This document shows, piece by piece, positions 34,858 through 44,691 of a stretch of 64,000 nt of DNA. The translations under genes were made by a program, and so were the position numbers. The DNA is from Devosia sp. (lineage in GTDB: Bacteria > Pseudomonadota > Alphaproteobacteria > Rhizobiales > Devosiaceae): positions 248,001-312,000 of the forward strand of contig JADJPS010000001.1 in assembly GCA_016713105.1 (NCBI GenBank), read 5' to 3'. A model generated the notes under the pieces. The model had not been told where the DNA came from. It searched no databases and saw only the letters and a list, made by a program, of their open reading frames with translations. Positions within the stretch are counted from its first letter, which is position 1. Each line of letters starts with the position of its first letter.

Positions 34858-35738
34858 GGGCGCACTCCGAGCCTGGTATTGGTGATCCGCTCGGCCAGCC
34901 CGACGATGGCGATCAGCGCCCCGGCGAGCAGTGCCGCGGCGAACAGCGCTGACCAGATCTGCACCGTCTGGCCGTAATACGAGCCCGCCAGCAGCCGCGC
35001 CCCGATGCCGTTGCTGGTGCCGGCCGGCAACTCGCCCACGATGGCGCCGACGAGGCTCGCCGCCACCCCGACCTTCATCGAGGTGAACAGATAGGGCAGG
35101 GCGGTGGGCCAGCGCAGCTTGGCGAACACGTCGAAGCGCGAGGCATTGTAGGTGCGCATCAGGTCGAGCTGGATCGATTCCGGGCTGCGGAAGCCCTTCA
35201 CCATCCCCACCACGACCGGGAAGAAGCTCAGGTAGGTCGAGATCAGGGCCTTGGGGATCAGCCCGGAGATGCCCACCGCGTTCAGCACCACGATCACCAT
35301 CGGCGCGATGGCGAGGATCGGCACCGTCTGGCTGGCAATGATCCACGGCATCAGAGAGCGGTCCATCGCCTGGTTGTGGACAATGAACACGGCAAGACCG
35401 ATTCCGAACACCGTACCCATCACGAAGCCGAGCAGGGTCGCCGACAGCGTCTGCCAGCCATGGTAGACGAGGCTGCGCTTGGAGGTGACCGCCTGGCCGA
35501 CGGTGGAGTTCCAGAATTCGCTCGCCACCTGGTGCGGCGCCGGCAGCAACGGCTTCTCCTGGTTCAGCACGTCGTTGAACTGCTGGCCGAAGGTGACGCC
35601 GGTGACATCGGTGCGCTGGTAGAAGTCGCTCACCCCGGACCAGTTCATCAGGATCGCCGCGACGTACCAGACGACGAGCAGTGCGGCGACCACGATGAGA
35701 ACGGACAACGTGCTGCTGTCGCGCCAGGGTCTGTTCAT
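34854..35738 (-). CDS. ABC transporter permease, SsuC type
   Basis: A 294-residue inner-membrane permease. The first helix is at residues 10-31, and a periplasmic segment of about 60 residues precedes the core (HGWQTLSATLLGFVMGTVFGI). The docking loop reads KGFRSPESIQLDLMRTYNAS. It is the partner of the larger permease, whose start it overlaps by four bases. It follows the ATPase gene after 18 bases. Its family imports nitrate, taurine and thiamine- or pyrimidine-like compounds; the latter fits the operon. Confidence 0.88.
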   Translation of the reverse strand: MNRPWRDSSTLSVLIVVAALLVVWYVAAILMNWSGVSDFYQRTDVTGVTFGQQFNDVLNQEKPLLPAPHQVASEFWNSTVGQAVTSKRSLVYHGWQTLSATLLGFVMGTVFGIGLAVFIVHNQAMDRSLMPWIIASQTVPILAIAPMVIVVLNAVGISGLIPKALISTYLSFFPVVVGMVKGFRSPESIQLDLMRTYNASRFDVFAKLRWPTALPYLFTSMKVGVAASLVGAIVGELPAGTSNGIGARLLAGSYYGQTVQIWSALFAAALLAGALIAIVGLAERITNTRLGVRP

Positions 35739-35756
35739 CTGCCGATCATCCCGCGC

Positions 35757-36557
35757 TCATTCGTCGTACGAGTGCCCGGCCCTCAGGCCTTCGCGGACGC
35801 GGTGGGCGATGGCGAGGAACTCCGGCGTCTCGCGGATCTCGAGCGGTCGCTCGGCGGGCAGTGTCGACTCGATCACGTCGGTGACCCGGCCCGGCCGCGG
35901 GCTCATCACCACGATCTTGGTCGACAGGTACACCGCCTCGGGGATCGAGTGGGTGACGAAGGCGATGGTTTTCTGCGTCGCCGCCCAGAGCTTCAAGAGC
36001 TCCGAGTTGAGGTGGTCGCGCACGATCTCGTCGAGCGCCCCGAACGGCTCGTCCATCAGCAGCAGGTCGGCGTCGAACGCCAGCGCCCGCGCGATCGAGG
36101 CGCGCTGCTGCATCCCGCCCGACAATTGCCAGGGGAATTTCTTCTCGAACCCCTCGAGGTTCACCAGAGCCAGCGACTTCTCGATCCGGTCCTTCCGGTC
36201 GGCTGCGCCATAGCCCATGATCTCGAGCGGCAGCGCCACGTTGCGCTCGATATTGCGCCAGGGAAACAGCGCCGGCGCCTGGAACACGTACCCGTAGGAG
36301 CGGTTGGCCCGCGCGTCGGCCGGCGAGGTGCCGTTGACCGTGATCGAGCCCGAGGTCGGCTGCTCGAGGTCGGCAATCACGCGCAGAAACGTCGTCTTGC
36401 CGCAGCCCGATGGCCCGATGAACGAGACGAACTCGCCCTTCCTGATGTCGAGGTTGACATCGGTAAGCGCAATGACGTCCCCGTCCGCGGTCTTGAAGGT
36501 GAGGCCGAGACCCTTGGCCTCGACCACGCTGTGCGGCCTGCTCCCCTCGCTCGCCAA
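35757..36557 (-). CDS. ABC transporter ATP-binding protein (SsuB/TauB type)
   Basis: A 266-residue cytosolic ATPase. Walker A GPSGCGKTT is near residue 48, the Q-loop in YGYVFQAPALFPW, the signature LSGGMQQRASIARA, Walker B LLLMDEPFGALDE and the H-loop IAFVTHSIPEA. All motifs are intact. The start is a TTG at 36557, two bases before the hydA stop; no ATG exists before the Walker A region in a sensible place. The tight junction with hydA shows they are one operon. Confidence 0.9.
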   Translation of the reverse strand: MASEGSRPHSVVEAKGLGLTFKTADGDVIALTDVNLDIRKGEFVSFIGPSGCGKTTFLRVIADLEQPTSGSITVNGTSPADARANRSYGYVFQAPALFPWRNIERNVALPLEIMGYGAADRKDRIEKSLALVNLEGFEKKFPWQLSGGMQQRASIARALAFDADLLLMDEPFGALDEIVRDHLNSELLKLWAATQKTIAFVTHSIPEAVYLSTKIVVMSPRPGRVTDVIESTLPAERPLEIRETPEFLAIAHRVREGLRAGHSYDE

Positions 36558-36559
36558 AC

Positions 36560-38012
36560 TCAGACCCCGCTCGCCGGTATACCGCTGCGCTCCACCTTGC
36601 GCGGCGCGGTGATGTCCTTCCACGTCGAAAGCGCGCGGTTCACAGGGTTGTTGGCTTCTCGGCCGACGAACTGGCCGTGTCCCTGCTGCGGATCGACCTT
36701 GTCCTCGGTCACCGAGACGCGGCCGCGGGTCATCACGAAGCGCGGCAAGCCGGTCACCTCGATCCCCTCGAACACGTTGTAGTCGATCGCCGACTGCTGC
36801 TTGTCCGCCGCGATCGTCTTCTTCCGCTTCGGATCCCAGACCACGAGATCGGCATCGGCGCCCACCAGTACCGCGCCCTTTCTCGGATACAGCCCGAGGA
36901 TCTTGACAATGTTGGTCGAGGTCACGGCAACGAACTCGTTCATCGTCAGCCGCCCGGTGCTGACACCCTTGGTCCACAGCACCGGCAGCCGGTCCTCGAG
37001 CCCGCCGGTCCCGTTCGGAATCTTGGCGAAATTGCCGATGCCGTTGCGCTTCTGCGCCGTGGTGAAGGCGCAGTGATCGGTGGCCACCACCTGCAGCGAG
37101 CCCGCCTGCAGCCCGGCCCACAGCGAATCCTGATGCTGCTTGTTGCGGAACGGCGGGCTCATCACCCGGCGCGCCGCATAGTCCCAGTCGCGGTTGAAAT
37201 ACTCGGTCTCGTCGAGCACCAGGTGCTGCACCAGCGGCTCGCCATAGACGCGCATGCCCTTCTGCCGCGCCCGGCGGATGGCCTCGTGCGCCTGCTCGCA
37301 CGAGGTGTGGACGATGTAGACCGGCACGCCCGCCATGTCGGCGATCATGATGGCGCGGTTGGTCGCCTCGCCCTCCACCTCCGGCGGCCGCGAGTAGGCA
37401 TGCCCCTCCGGGCCGTTATTGCCTTGGGCGAGGAGCTTCGCGGTCATCGATGCCACCACGTCGCCGTTCTCGGCATGGACCAGCGGCAGGGCGCCGAGTT
37501 CCGCGCAGCGCTGGAACGAGGCGAACATCTCGTCATCGTTCACCATCAGCGCGCCCTTGTAGGCCATGAAGTGCTTGAACGAGGTGATGCCGCGATCGAC
37601 GACATCGGCCATCTCCTTCCACACCTGCTCGCCCCACCAGGTGATCGCCATGTGGAAGGAGTAGTCGCAGGAGGCCTTGGACGTCTTGTTGTCCCACATC
37701 GTCAGCGCCTCGAGCAGCGACTGGTTCGGGCTCGGCAGGCAGAAATCCACCACCATGGTGGTCCCGCCCGAAAGCGCCGCCCGCGTGCCGCTTTCGAAGT
37801 CATCGGACGAGTAGGTGCCCATGAACGGCATCTCGAGATGCGTATGCGGGTCGATGCCGCCCGGCATGACGTAGCAGCCCGAGGCATCGAGCACCGCGCC
37901 GCCGCTCAGGTGCTGCCCGATCTCGGTGATCCGACCGCTCTCGATCCGCACGTCGGCGGTGTAGGTGAGATCGGCGGTGACGATGGTGCCGTTCTTGATG
38001 ATTTGTGGTCAT
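36560..38012 (-). pseudogene. hydA: dihydropyrimidinase (D-hydantoinase), one-base insertion at the N-terminus
   Basis: A 483-residue amidohydrolase after repair. It hydrolyses 5,6-dihydrouracil or dihydrothymine to N-carbamoyl-beta-amino acids, the second step of reductive pyrimidine breakdown. The binuclear zinc site is intact: GGIDPHTHLEM (HxH), FKHFMAYKG with the carboxylated Lys, LVHAENGDV, VYIVHTSCE and VATDHCAFT. The natural start ATG at 38012 reads MTTNHQERH, but removing one A near 38003 gives MTTIIKNGTIVTADLTY, which joins the long frame. Otherwise the first in-frame GTG is at 37951 and the protein loses about 20 residues. It heads the operon with the ABC importer. Confidence 0.9.
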
Positions 38013-38193
38013 TGCATTTCCCTGTGTCGGGTCGCAAGGAGTGGGGGCTGCTGTCGGCAACGGCCGCACGTCGGGTCAGTCGCGGCAGGCGTCGGCGACA
38101 AGGCGGGCGGGCCGGCGTCGAGCCGCCGATCCCGCCGGACCACAGCCGGTCCGCGCGGCGCGCAGTGCGGTCGCCGCAAACTGTGGGGCGCGG

Positions 38194-38222
38194 GGCGCCC
38201 CCCCTCGGGGTGAGGGGGCGCC
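38194..38222. repeat. palindromic intergenic repeat, copy 4 (short)
   Basis: GGCGCCCCCCCTC and GAGGGGGCGCC flank GGGGT, forming a GC-rich hairpin in the 219-base gap between hydA and the carbamoylase gene. CTCACCCC follows at 38231. It resembles the repeat family at 16322, 39522 and 39832. Apart from this hairpin, I see no gene or clear promoter in 38013-38231. Confidence 0.45.
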
Positions 38223-38231
38223 TGCGGTCCC

Positions 38232-39482
38232 TCACCCCACAATCTCCGCCGTCTCCAGCACCGCGTGGAACAGCACGTCGGTCCCCGCCGCCGCCCATTC
38301 CTTGCTGATGGTCTCGGCCTCGTTGTGGCTGAGCCCGTCCACACACGGGCACATGATCATCGCCGATGGCGCCACGCGGTTGATCCAGCAGGCGTCGTGG
38401 CCGGCGCCCGAGACGATGTCGCGGTGGCTGTAGCCGAGCTTTTCGGCGGCGGCCCGGACATTGCCGACCAGCGCCTTGTCGAAGGTCACCGGGTCGAAAT
38501 GCCCGACCTGCTCGACCTCGAAGCCGATATCCAGCCCCTCGGCGACGGTCTCGATGCCGGCGCGGATGCGTGCGTCCATCTCGTCCAGCACGTCCTTGTT
38601 GGGCGAGCGGATGTCGATGGTGAACACCGCCTTGCCCACGATGATGTTGCGCGAGTTCGGATAGACCTGGACATGCCCCACCGCGCCCACCGCGTCGGGC
38701 TGGTAGTCCATCGCCACCTCATGCACCAGCTCGATCACCCGCGCCATGCCGAGGCTGGCGTTGCGGCGCTTCGGCATCGGGGTGGAGCCGGTATGCGATT
38801 CCTTGCCGGTCAGCGTCACCTGCAGCCACTTGAGGCCCTGGCCGTGGGTCACCACGCCGATCTCGATGCCTTCGTCCTCGAGGATCGGACCCTGCTCGAT
38901 ATGGAGCTCGTAGTAGGCGTGCATCTTGCGCGCCCCGACCTTCTCCTCGCCCATCCAGCCGATGCGCCGCAACTCGTCGCCGACTGTCAGCCCGTCCTTG
39001 TCGGCATGCTTGTAGATGTCCTCGAGCGCGAGCACGCCGGCGAACACACCCGACGCCATCATCGCCGGAGCGAACCGCGTCCCTTCCTCGTTGGTCCAGT
39101 TGGTGACGACGATCGGCCGGCGGGTCCTGATGCCCAGGTCGTTGAGCGTGCGGATCACCTCGAGCCCGCCCAGCACGCCCAGCACGCCGTCGTAGCGTCC
39201 GCCGGTCGGCTGCGTGTCGAGATGGCTGCCGACATAGACCGGATCGAGCCCCGGCTCGGTGCCTTCGCGACGCGCAAACATGGTGCCCATCTGGTCCAGC
39301 CCCATGCTCATGCCGGCCGCCTCGCACCATTTCTGGAACAGTGCGCGGCCCCTGGCATCGTCGTCGGTCAGCGTCTGCCGGTTGTTGCCGCCGGCGACCC
39401 CCGGCCCGATCTCGGCCATCTCATGGATCGAGTTCCAGAGGCGTTCGGGGTTGATGCGGAGGTTTTCGCCGGGAGCGGGCAT
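38232..39482 (-). CDS. N-carbamoyl-beta-alanine amidohydrolase (beta-ureidopropionase, M20-type)
   Basis: A 416-residue metal-dependent hydrolase of the AmaB/HyuC group that cleaves N-carbamoyl-beta-alanine to beta-alanine, carbon dioxide and ammonia, the third step of the pathway. Metal-site motifs are VGSHLDTQPTGGRYDGVLG, TNWTNEEGTRFAPAMMAS, LHIEQGPILE, and GAGHDACWI near the C-terminus. The dimerisation-domain lid is intact and the length is normal. The ATG at 39482 begins MPAPGENLRINPERLW. It is upstream of hydA in the same direction, separated by a gap with a hairpin. An L-carbamoylase specificity cannot be excluded. Confidence 0.9.
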   Translation of the reverse strand: MPAPGENLRINPERLWNSIHEMAEIGPGVAGGNNRQTLTDDDARGRALFQKWCEAAGMSMGLDQMGTMFARREGTEPGLDPVYVGSHLDTQPTGGRYDGVLGVLGGLEVIRTLNDLGIRTRRPIVVTNWTNEEGTRFAPAMMASGVFAGVLALEDIYKHADKDGLTVGDELRRIGWMGEEKVGARKMHAYYELHIEQGPILEDEGIEIGVVTHGQGLKWLQVTLTGKESHTGSTPMPKRRNASLGMARVIELVHEVAMDYQPDAVGAVGHVQVYPNSRNIIVGKAVFTIDIRSPNKDVLDEMDARIRAGIETVAEGLDIGFEVEQVGHFDPVTFDKALVGNVRAAAEKLGYSHRDIVSGAGHDACWINRVAPSAMIMCPCVDGLSHNEAETISKEWAAAGTDVLFHAVLETAEIVG

Positions 39483-39485
39483 GGC

Positions 39486-39806
39486 CTAGTCTTTCAGATT
39501 GTGTTCGGGTGGCGCCACAGCGTCCCCTCGCCCCTCTGGGGAGAGGGTGGCTGGCGCGAAGCGCCAGTCGGGTGAGGGGCAGTCGCGGAGGGTCAGCAGG
39601 AGCGCCTGCATCACGCCGTCGGTGCTGCTCAGAACTTCATTGTTCCAGAAGCGTAGGACCGAAAAGCCCTGGCTGTTGAGGAACCTCGTTCGCCGGACAT
39701 CGCGAGCTGCGCTCGCGTACTGACGAACGAACTTGAAACCCTCGAGCCGGCGGTCGCGCAAACGGGACCAGAGGCGCGCCTCCGCATCCGTTGGCTGCGT
39801 CCTCAA
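39486..39806 (-). pseudogene. DUF559 nuclease-like remnant lacking its catalytic core
   Basis: A 106-residue frame starting at a TTG (39806). The N-terminal PTDAEARLWSRLRDRRLEGF and the C-terminal FLNSQGFSVLRFWNNEVL are standard DUF559 (PD-(D/E)xK-like) blocks. However, the segment between RQ and RRTRFL, where the family has the DFVC...ELDG catalytic strands (roughly 30 residues), is missing. In its place is YASAARDV, encoded by the small palindrome GCGAGCGCAGCTCGC at 39702-39716. The last 30 residues are encoded by a palindromic repeat. The product cannot be an active nuclease. It sits between two copies of the repeat family, a setting that suggests a mobile or co-spreading unit. Confidence 0.75.
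39522..39580. repeat. palindromic repeat, copy 5 (3' side of the DUF559 remnant)
   Basis: GTCCCCTCGCCC at the left and GGGTGAGGGGC at the right enclose CCCTCTGGGGAGAGGG and CTGGCGCGAAGCGCCAG hairpins. It overlaps the coding end of the DUF559 remnant. Confidence 0.75.
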
Positions 39807-39831
39807 ACTACGTGCTCGGTTCCCCCGGACT

Positions 39832-39913
39832 GCCCCTCACCCGGCCCTCTCCCCAGGGCGGACGTGGACGCCGCCCCTCCCCTCTGGGGAGAGGGTTGGG
39901 GTGAGGGGGTGCC
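39832..39913. repeat. palindromic repeat, copy 6 (5' side of the DUF559 remnant)
   Basis: GCCCCTCACCC (39832) and GGGTGAGGGGG (39899) are the outer arms; CCCTCTCCCC and CCTCTGGGGAGAGGG lie inside. It starts 26 bases upstream of the DUF559 start and ends 23 bases before the mmsA stop. Confidence 0.75.
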
Positions 39914-39935
39914 AAGTGCTCAGCCAGTCGATCAT

Positions 39936-41432
<1,497 letters not shown>

Positions 41433-41453
41433 CGCGGTTCTCCGCCCGGTTCT

Positions 41454-41495
41454 GGAATGTTCATTCTATCGCGGACGATATAGAACATGTATTCC
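41454..41495. promoter_or_regulatory. extended dyad upstream of mmsA
   Basis: GGAAT (41454) pairs with ATTCC (41491), TGTTC (41458) with GAACA (41483), and TCTAT with ATAGA further in, around a CGCGGACG centre. The arms are imperfect but symmetrical over 42 bases. It is 22 bases before the mmsA start and 4 bases after the transaminase stop, so it could be an operator or a terminator stem. Confidence 0.35.
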
Positions 41496-41498
41496 GTT

Positions 41499-42827
41499 TC
41501 ACTCAAGCGTCTTCAGGATACCGCCCAGGGTGCCGATCAACTCGTCGATCTGTGCCTTGGTGATGATCAGCGGCGGGCTCATGGCGATGATGTCGCCGGT
41601 GGTGCGGATCAGGATGCCCTGCTCGAACGCCTTCACGAAGGCCGAGAAGGCCCGCTCCGTCGGCGATCCGGCAATGGGCTCCAGTTCGACGGCCCCGATC
41701 AGGCCGAGGTTGCGGATGTCGATGACATGCGGCAGCCCCTTGAGCGAATGCAGCGCATCCTCCCAGTAGCTGGCGAGTTCGGCACCGCGGGTCAGCAGGC
41801 CCTCTTCCTTGTAGGTCTCCAGCGTTGCGAGGCCCGCAGCCGAGGCCACCGGGTTGCCCGAATAGGTATAGCCGTGCATGAACTCGATGACGTGCTCGGG
41901 CCCCTGCATGAAGGCGTCGTGGATCTCGGAGGTGACGAGCACCGCACCCATCGGGATGGTGCCGTTGGTGAGCCCCTTGGCGGTGACCATGATGTCCGGC
42001 GTGACGCCGAAATAGTCTGCCGCGAACGGCGTGCCGACGCGGCCGAAGCCGGTGATGACTTCGTCGAAGATCAGCAGGATGCCGTGCTTCCTGGTGATGT
42101 CGCGGAGCTTCTGCAGGTACCCCTTGGGCGGGATCAGCACGCCGGTGGAGCCGGCCACCGGCTCGACGATCACGGCCGCGATGGTCGAGGCGTCGTGCAG
42201 GGTGACGATGCGCTCGAGTTCGGTGGCGAGGTCGCCGCCCTCTTCGCGCTCGCCGCGGGTGAACTGGTTCTTGCCCGGCGTGTGGGTGTGCGGCATGTGG
42301 TCGACGCCGGTGAGCAGCGTGCCGAACATCTTGCGGTTGGTGACGATGCCGCCGACCGAGATGCCGCCGAAATTGACGCCGTGATAGCCGCGCTCGCGGC
42401 CGATCAGGCGGAAGCGGCTGCCGTCGCCCTTCACGCGGTGATAGGCGAGCGCCATCTTCAGCGCCGTCTCGACCGACTCGGAGCCCGAGTTGGTGTAGAG
42501 CACGTGATTGAGGCCCTGGGGCGCGATCGAGACCAGCGCATTGGCCAGTTCGAACGCCTTGGGATGACCCATCTGGAACGCCGGCGCATAGTCCATCTCG
42601 GCCGCCTGCTCGGCGATCGCCTTGACGATGCGCGGGCGGCCGTGGCCGGCATTGACGCACCACAGGCCGGCCGTGCCGTCCAGCACCTTGCGGCCGTCCG
42701 AGGTCGTGTAGTGCATGTCCTTGGCAGCGACCATCATGCGCGGCGCCTTCTTGAACTGCCGGTTCGCGGTGAACGGCATCCAGAAGGCGCTGAGATCGTT
42801 GGGCGTGACATTGCGGCGGTTGGACAC
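41499..42827 (-). CDS. class III omega-amino acid:pyruvate transaminase (beta-alanine type)
   Basis: A 442-residue PLP enzyme that converts beta-alanine or 3-aminoisobutyrate to the semialdehyde used by MmsA. Fold-type I class III features are YTNSGSESVETALKMALAYH, RERGYHGVNFGG, IFDEVITGFGRVG and the PLP Lys in MVTAKGLTNGTIPMGAV. The N-terminal PFTANRQFKKAPRM is typical of beta-alanine:pyruvate aminotransferases. The start is a GTG at 42827 with GAGGAG eight bases upstream. It is divergent from rutR, and the shared 113-base intergenic region carries a RutR-like box. Confidence 0.9.
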   Translation of the reverse strand: MSNRRNVTPNDLSAFWMPFTANRQFKKAPRMMVAAKDMHYTTSDGRKVLDGTAGLWCVNAGHGRPRIVKAIAEQAAEMDYAPAFQMGHPKAFELANALVSIAPQGLNHVLYTNSGSESVETALKMALAYHRVKGDGSRFRLIGRERGYHGVNFGGISVGGIVTNRKMFGTLLTGVDHMPHTHTPGKNQFTRGEREEGGDLATELERIVTLHDASTIAAVIVEPVAGSTGVLIPPKGYLQKLRDITRKHGILLIFDEVITGFGRVGTPFAADYFGVTPDIMVTAKGLTNGTIPMGAVLVTSEIHDAFMQGPEHVIEFMHGYTYSGNPVASAAGLATLETYKEEGLLTRGAELASYWEDALHSLKGLPHVIDIRNLGLIGAVELEPIAGSPTERAFSAFVKAFEQGILIRTTGDIIAMSPPLIITKAQIDELIGTLGGILKTLE

Positions 42828-42909
42828 CTTGCGCTCCTCGGCAGTCTCTTGTTGAGGTCAATGGTCAGGTTTGTTTGCCACTTGACCTTTGGACGTGTTA
42901 TCCAGAAAT

Positions 42910-42925
42910 TTGACCAGTTGGAAAA
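42910..42925. promoter_or_regulatory. RutR-like box between rutR and the transaminase gene
   Basis: TTGACCAGTTGGAAAA matches 12 of 14 defined bases of the E. coli RutR consensus TTGACCA-N2-TGGTCAA. It is 16 bases before the rutR start and about 85 bases before the transaminase start, suited to autorepression and control of the divergent gene. Confidence 0.6.
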
Positions 42926-42940
42926 AACGTTATCACTCCC

Positions 42941-43636
42941 ATGCCGCCGATCAAGGTGAAAATGCTCGACTCCGAGAACGGCAAGGGTGCGGCAAAAGCG
43001 GCCCGGAAGCCGCGGCCGCGGGCGCAGACGCGCATCCAGCGCGAGAAGCAGGACGTCATCCTCGAGGCCGCCCTCGACGTGTTCAGCCGCGAGGGCTTCC
43101 GTGGCGCCACCATCGACCAGATCGCCGAGGCGGCGGGGATGAGCAAGCCCAACCTGCTCTACTACTTCCCCCGCAAGGAGGAGATCTACAAGCGCCTGAT
43201 GACCTCGATGCTCGATGTCTGGCTGACGCCGCTGCGCGAACTCGATTCGGTCGGCGACCCGGTGCCGGAGATCCGCTCCTACATCCGCCGCAAGCTCGAG
43301 ATGAGCCGTGACTTCCCCCGCCAGAGCCGGCTCTTCGCCAACGAGATGCTGCAGGGCGCGCCGCGCATCCTCGATGTGCTCGAAGGCGACCTCAAGCAAC
43401 TGGTGGATGAGAAGGCCGGGGTGCTTGAGGGCTGGATGCAGCAAGGCAAGATCGTCCGCACCGACCCCTATCACCTGATCTTCTCGATCTGGGCGACGAC
43501 CCAGCACTATGCAGATTTCGACGTGCAGGTTCGGGCCGTGCTCGGCAAGGATCGCGGGGGCGAGGGGCGTTTCGAGGATGCGGCGCGCTTTCTCGAGAAC
43601 CTGTTCATGCGTGGGGTCTTTCCGCACAAGGATTGA
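42941..43636 (+). CDS. rutR: RutR-type TetR-family pyrimidine-responsive repressor
   Basis: A 231-residue dimeric repressor. The TetR helix-turn-helix is at about residues 50-75 (GATIDQIAEAAGMSKPNLLYYF). The ligand domain follows E. coli RutR closely: LDVWLTPLRELD, YIRRKLEMSRDFPRQSRLFANEML, LKQLVDEKAGVLEGW and LIFSIWATTQHYADF. RutR releases DNA when it binds uracil or thymine. A basic, Lys/Arg-rich 35-residue N-terminal extension is present. Here it sits beside reductive-pathway genes instead of rutABCDEFG. RutR-like boxes occur at 42910, 51038 and 61661. Confidence 0.9.
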   Translation: MPPIKVKMLDSENGKGAAKAARKPRPRAQTRIQREKQDVILEAALDVFSREGFRGATIDQIAEAAGMSKPNLLYYFPRKEEIYKRLMTSMLDVWLTPLRELDSVGDPVPEIRSYIRRKLEMSRDFPRQSRLFANEMLQGAPRILDVLEGDLKQLVDEKAGVLEGWMQQGKIVRTDPYHLIFSIWATTQHYADFDVQVRAVLGKDRGGEGRFEDAARFLENLFMRGVFPHKD

Positions 43637-43689
43637 CCGCGCCGCCGACATGACCGAAGACCGTCCGGTCGGCTGCGGGAAAGGCATGG

Positions 43690-44691
43690 GTGTTGGGGAT
43701 CCTCGATCGGCTGGTGCTGGCAGCCGCCAACCTGGGGGCAGGGCTCGCCCACCCGTGGCTGGCGCTGTCCTTCGCCTGGCGTCGCCGGCGCTGGCCCTGC
43801 TTTGCCACCCCGTCCGGTCTGTCCGAGCTGGTACAGTGGCGCAAGGTCTTCGACCGCAACCCGTTGTTCCCGGTCCTCTCCGACAAGCTCAGGCTCAAGA
43901 CCTGGGTACACGAGCGGGCCCCCGAGGCGCGGGTCGCCGAAATCGTCTGGTCGGGGACGCGGGCAGCGGATTTGCCCGACCGGTTCCTGGTGCCCGGCTA
44001 TGTGATCAAGGCCAATCACGGCACGTCCGCCAACTACTTCCCGCATCGCGAAACGTTGCCGCGCGCCGGACTGGAGTCACGCCTCGAGGGTTGGCTCCGA
44101 AGCCGCTACGACGCCGAACTGCAGTGGGCCTATGGCCGGATCCCGCCCCGGCTCATGGTCGAGCGGCTGATCGGCGACGGGCGCCCCCTGTGGGAAATGA
44201 CGTTCCGGTGTGCCGACGGCGTTGCCGCAACCGCCTTCGTCGTGCTGGGGCAGAAGACGCAGCACGAACGCAAGGCCTATTTCACCGGCTCCGGTGACCG
44301 CCTTCCGGATGAGGTCGGGCTGCCGCCCGCGCAGTGCCTGCCTCCCGACTATCGGACCGGCCCGGAGTTCGGCAGGGCGCGGGCGCTGGCCGAAAAGCTC
44401 AGTCGCGGCTTCGATTTCGTCCGCGTCGACCTGATCCTCGATGGTGACGACATTTATGTGTGCGAGATGACCTTCTACCCCTCCTCGGGCTTCGGCGACG
44501 AAGACCGGACCTTCACCGCCGAGCGCATCGAACGCGCCTGGCTCGGTGCGATCGCTCGGTCATGGTTCCTGTCCTCCCCGCAGCCCTGGCCGTTGTCGCT
44601 CTATGCTGCCGCATTCCGCCGGTGGGCCGCCGCCCGGCTGCAGTCCCGGGTCCGCGCCATCCCCATGTCCGCCGAAAGGACCGAGCCATGA
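43690..44691 (+). CDS. TupA-like ATP-grasp protein 1
   Basis: A 333-residue protein of the TupA-like ATP-grasp family, named after a teichuronopeptide synthesis protein that ligates amino acids to a polymer. Family blocks are DKLRLKTWVHERAPEARVAE, FLVPGYVIKANHGT with the ATP-binding Lys, MVERLIGDG and the metal-binding VCEMTFYPSSGF. The N-terminal 25 residues are hydrophobic and may attach it to the membrane. The start is GTG at 43690. The stop overlaps the start of a second homologous gene (ATGA), making a tandem pair; the amino-acyl donor and polymer are unknown. Confidence 0.82.
   Translation: MLGILDRLVLAAANLGAGLAHPWLALSFAWRRRRWPCFATPSGLSELVQWRKVFDRNPLFPVLSDKLRLKTWVHERAPEARVAEIVWSGTRAADLPDRFLVPGYVIKANHGTSANYFPHRETLPRAGLESRLEGWLRSRYDAELQWAYGRIPPRLMVERLIGDGRPLWEMTFRCADGVAATAFVVLGQKTQHERKAYFTGSGDRLPDEVGLPPAQCLPPDYRTGPEFGRARALAEKLSRGFDFVRVDLILDGDDIYVCEMTFYPSSGFGDEDRTFTAERIERAWLGAIARSWFLSSPQPWPLSLYAAAFRRWAAARLQSRVRAIPMSAERTEP

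Noticed and set aside
39701..39717. Small palindrome as a transcription terminator
   Set aside because: It lies inside the DUF559 remnant's reading frame and is better explained as repeat-derived sequence at a deletion junction.
42882..42897. TTGACCTTTGGACGTG as a second RutR box upstream of rutR
   Set aside because: The spacing between half sites is wrong and the right half does not match TGGTCAA.
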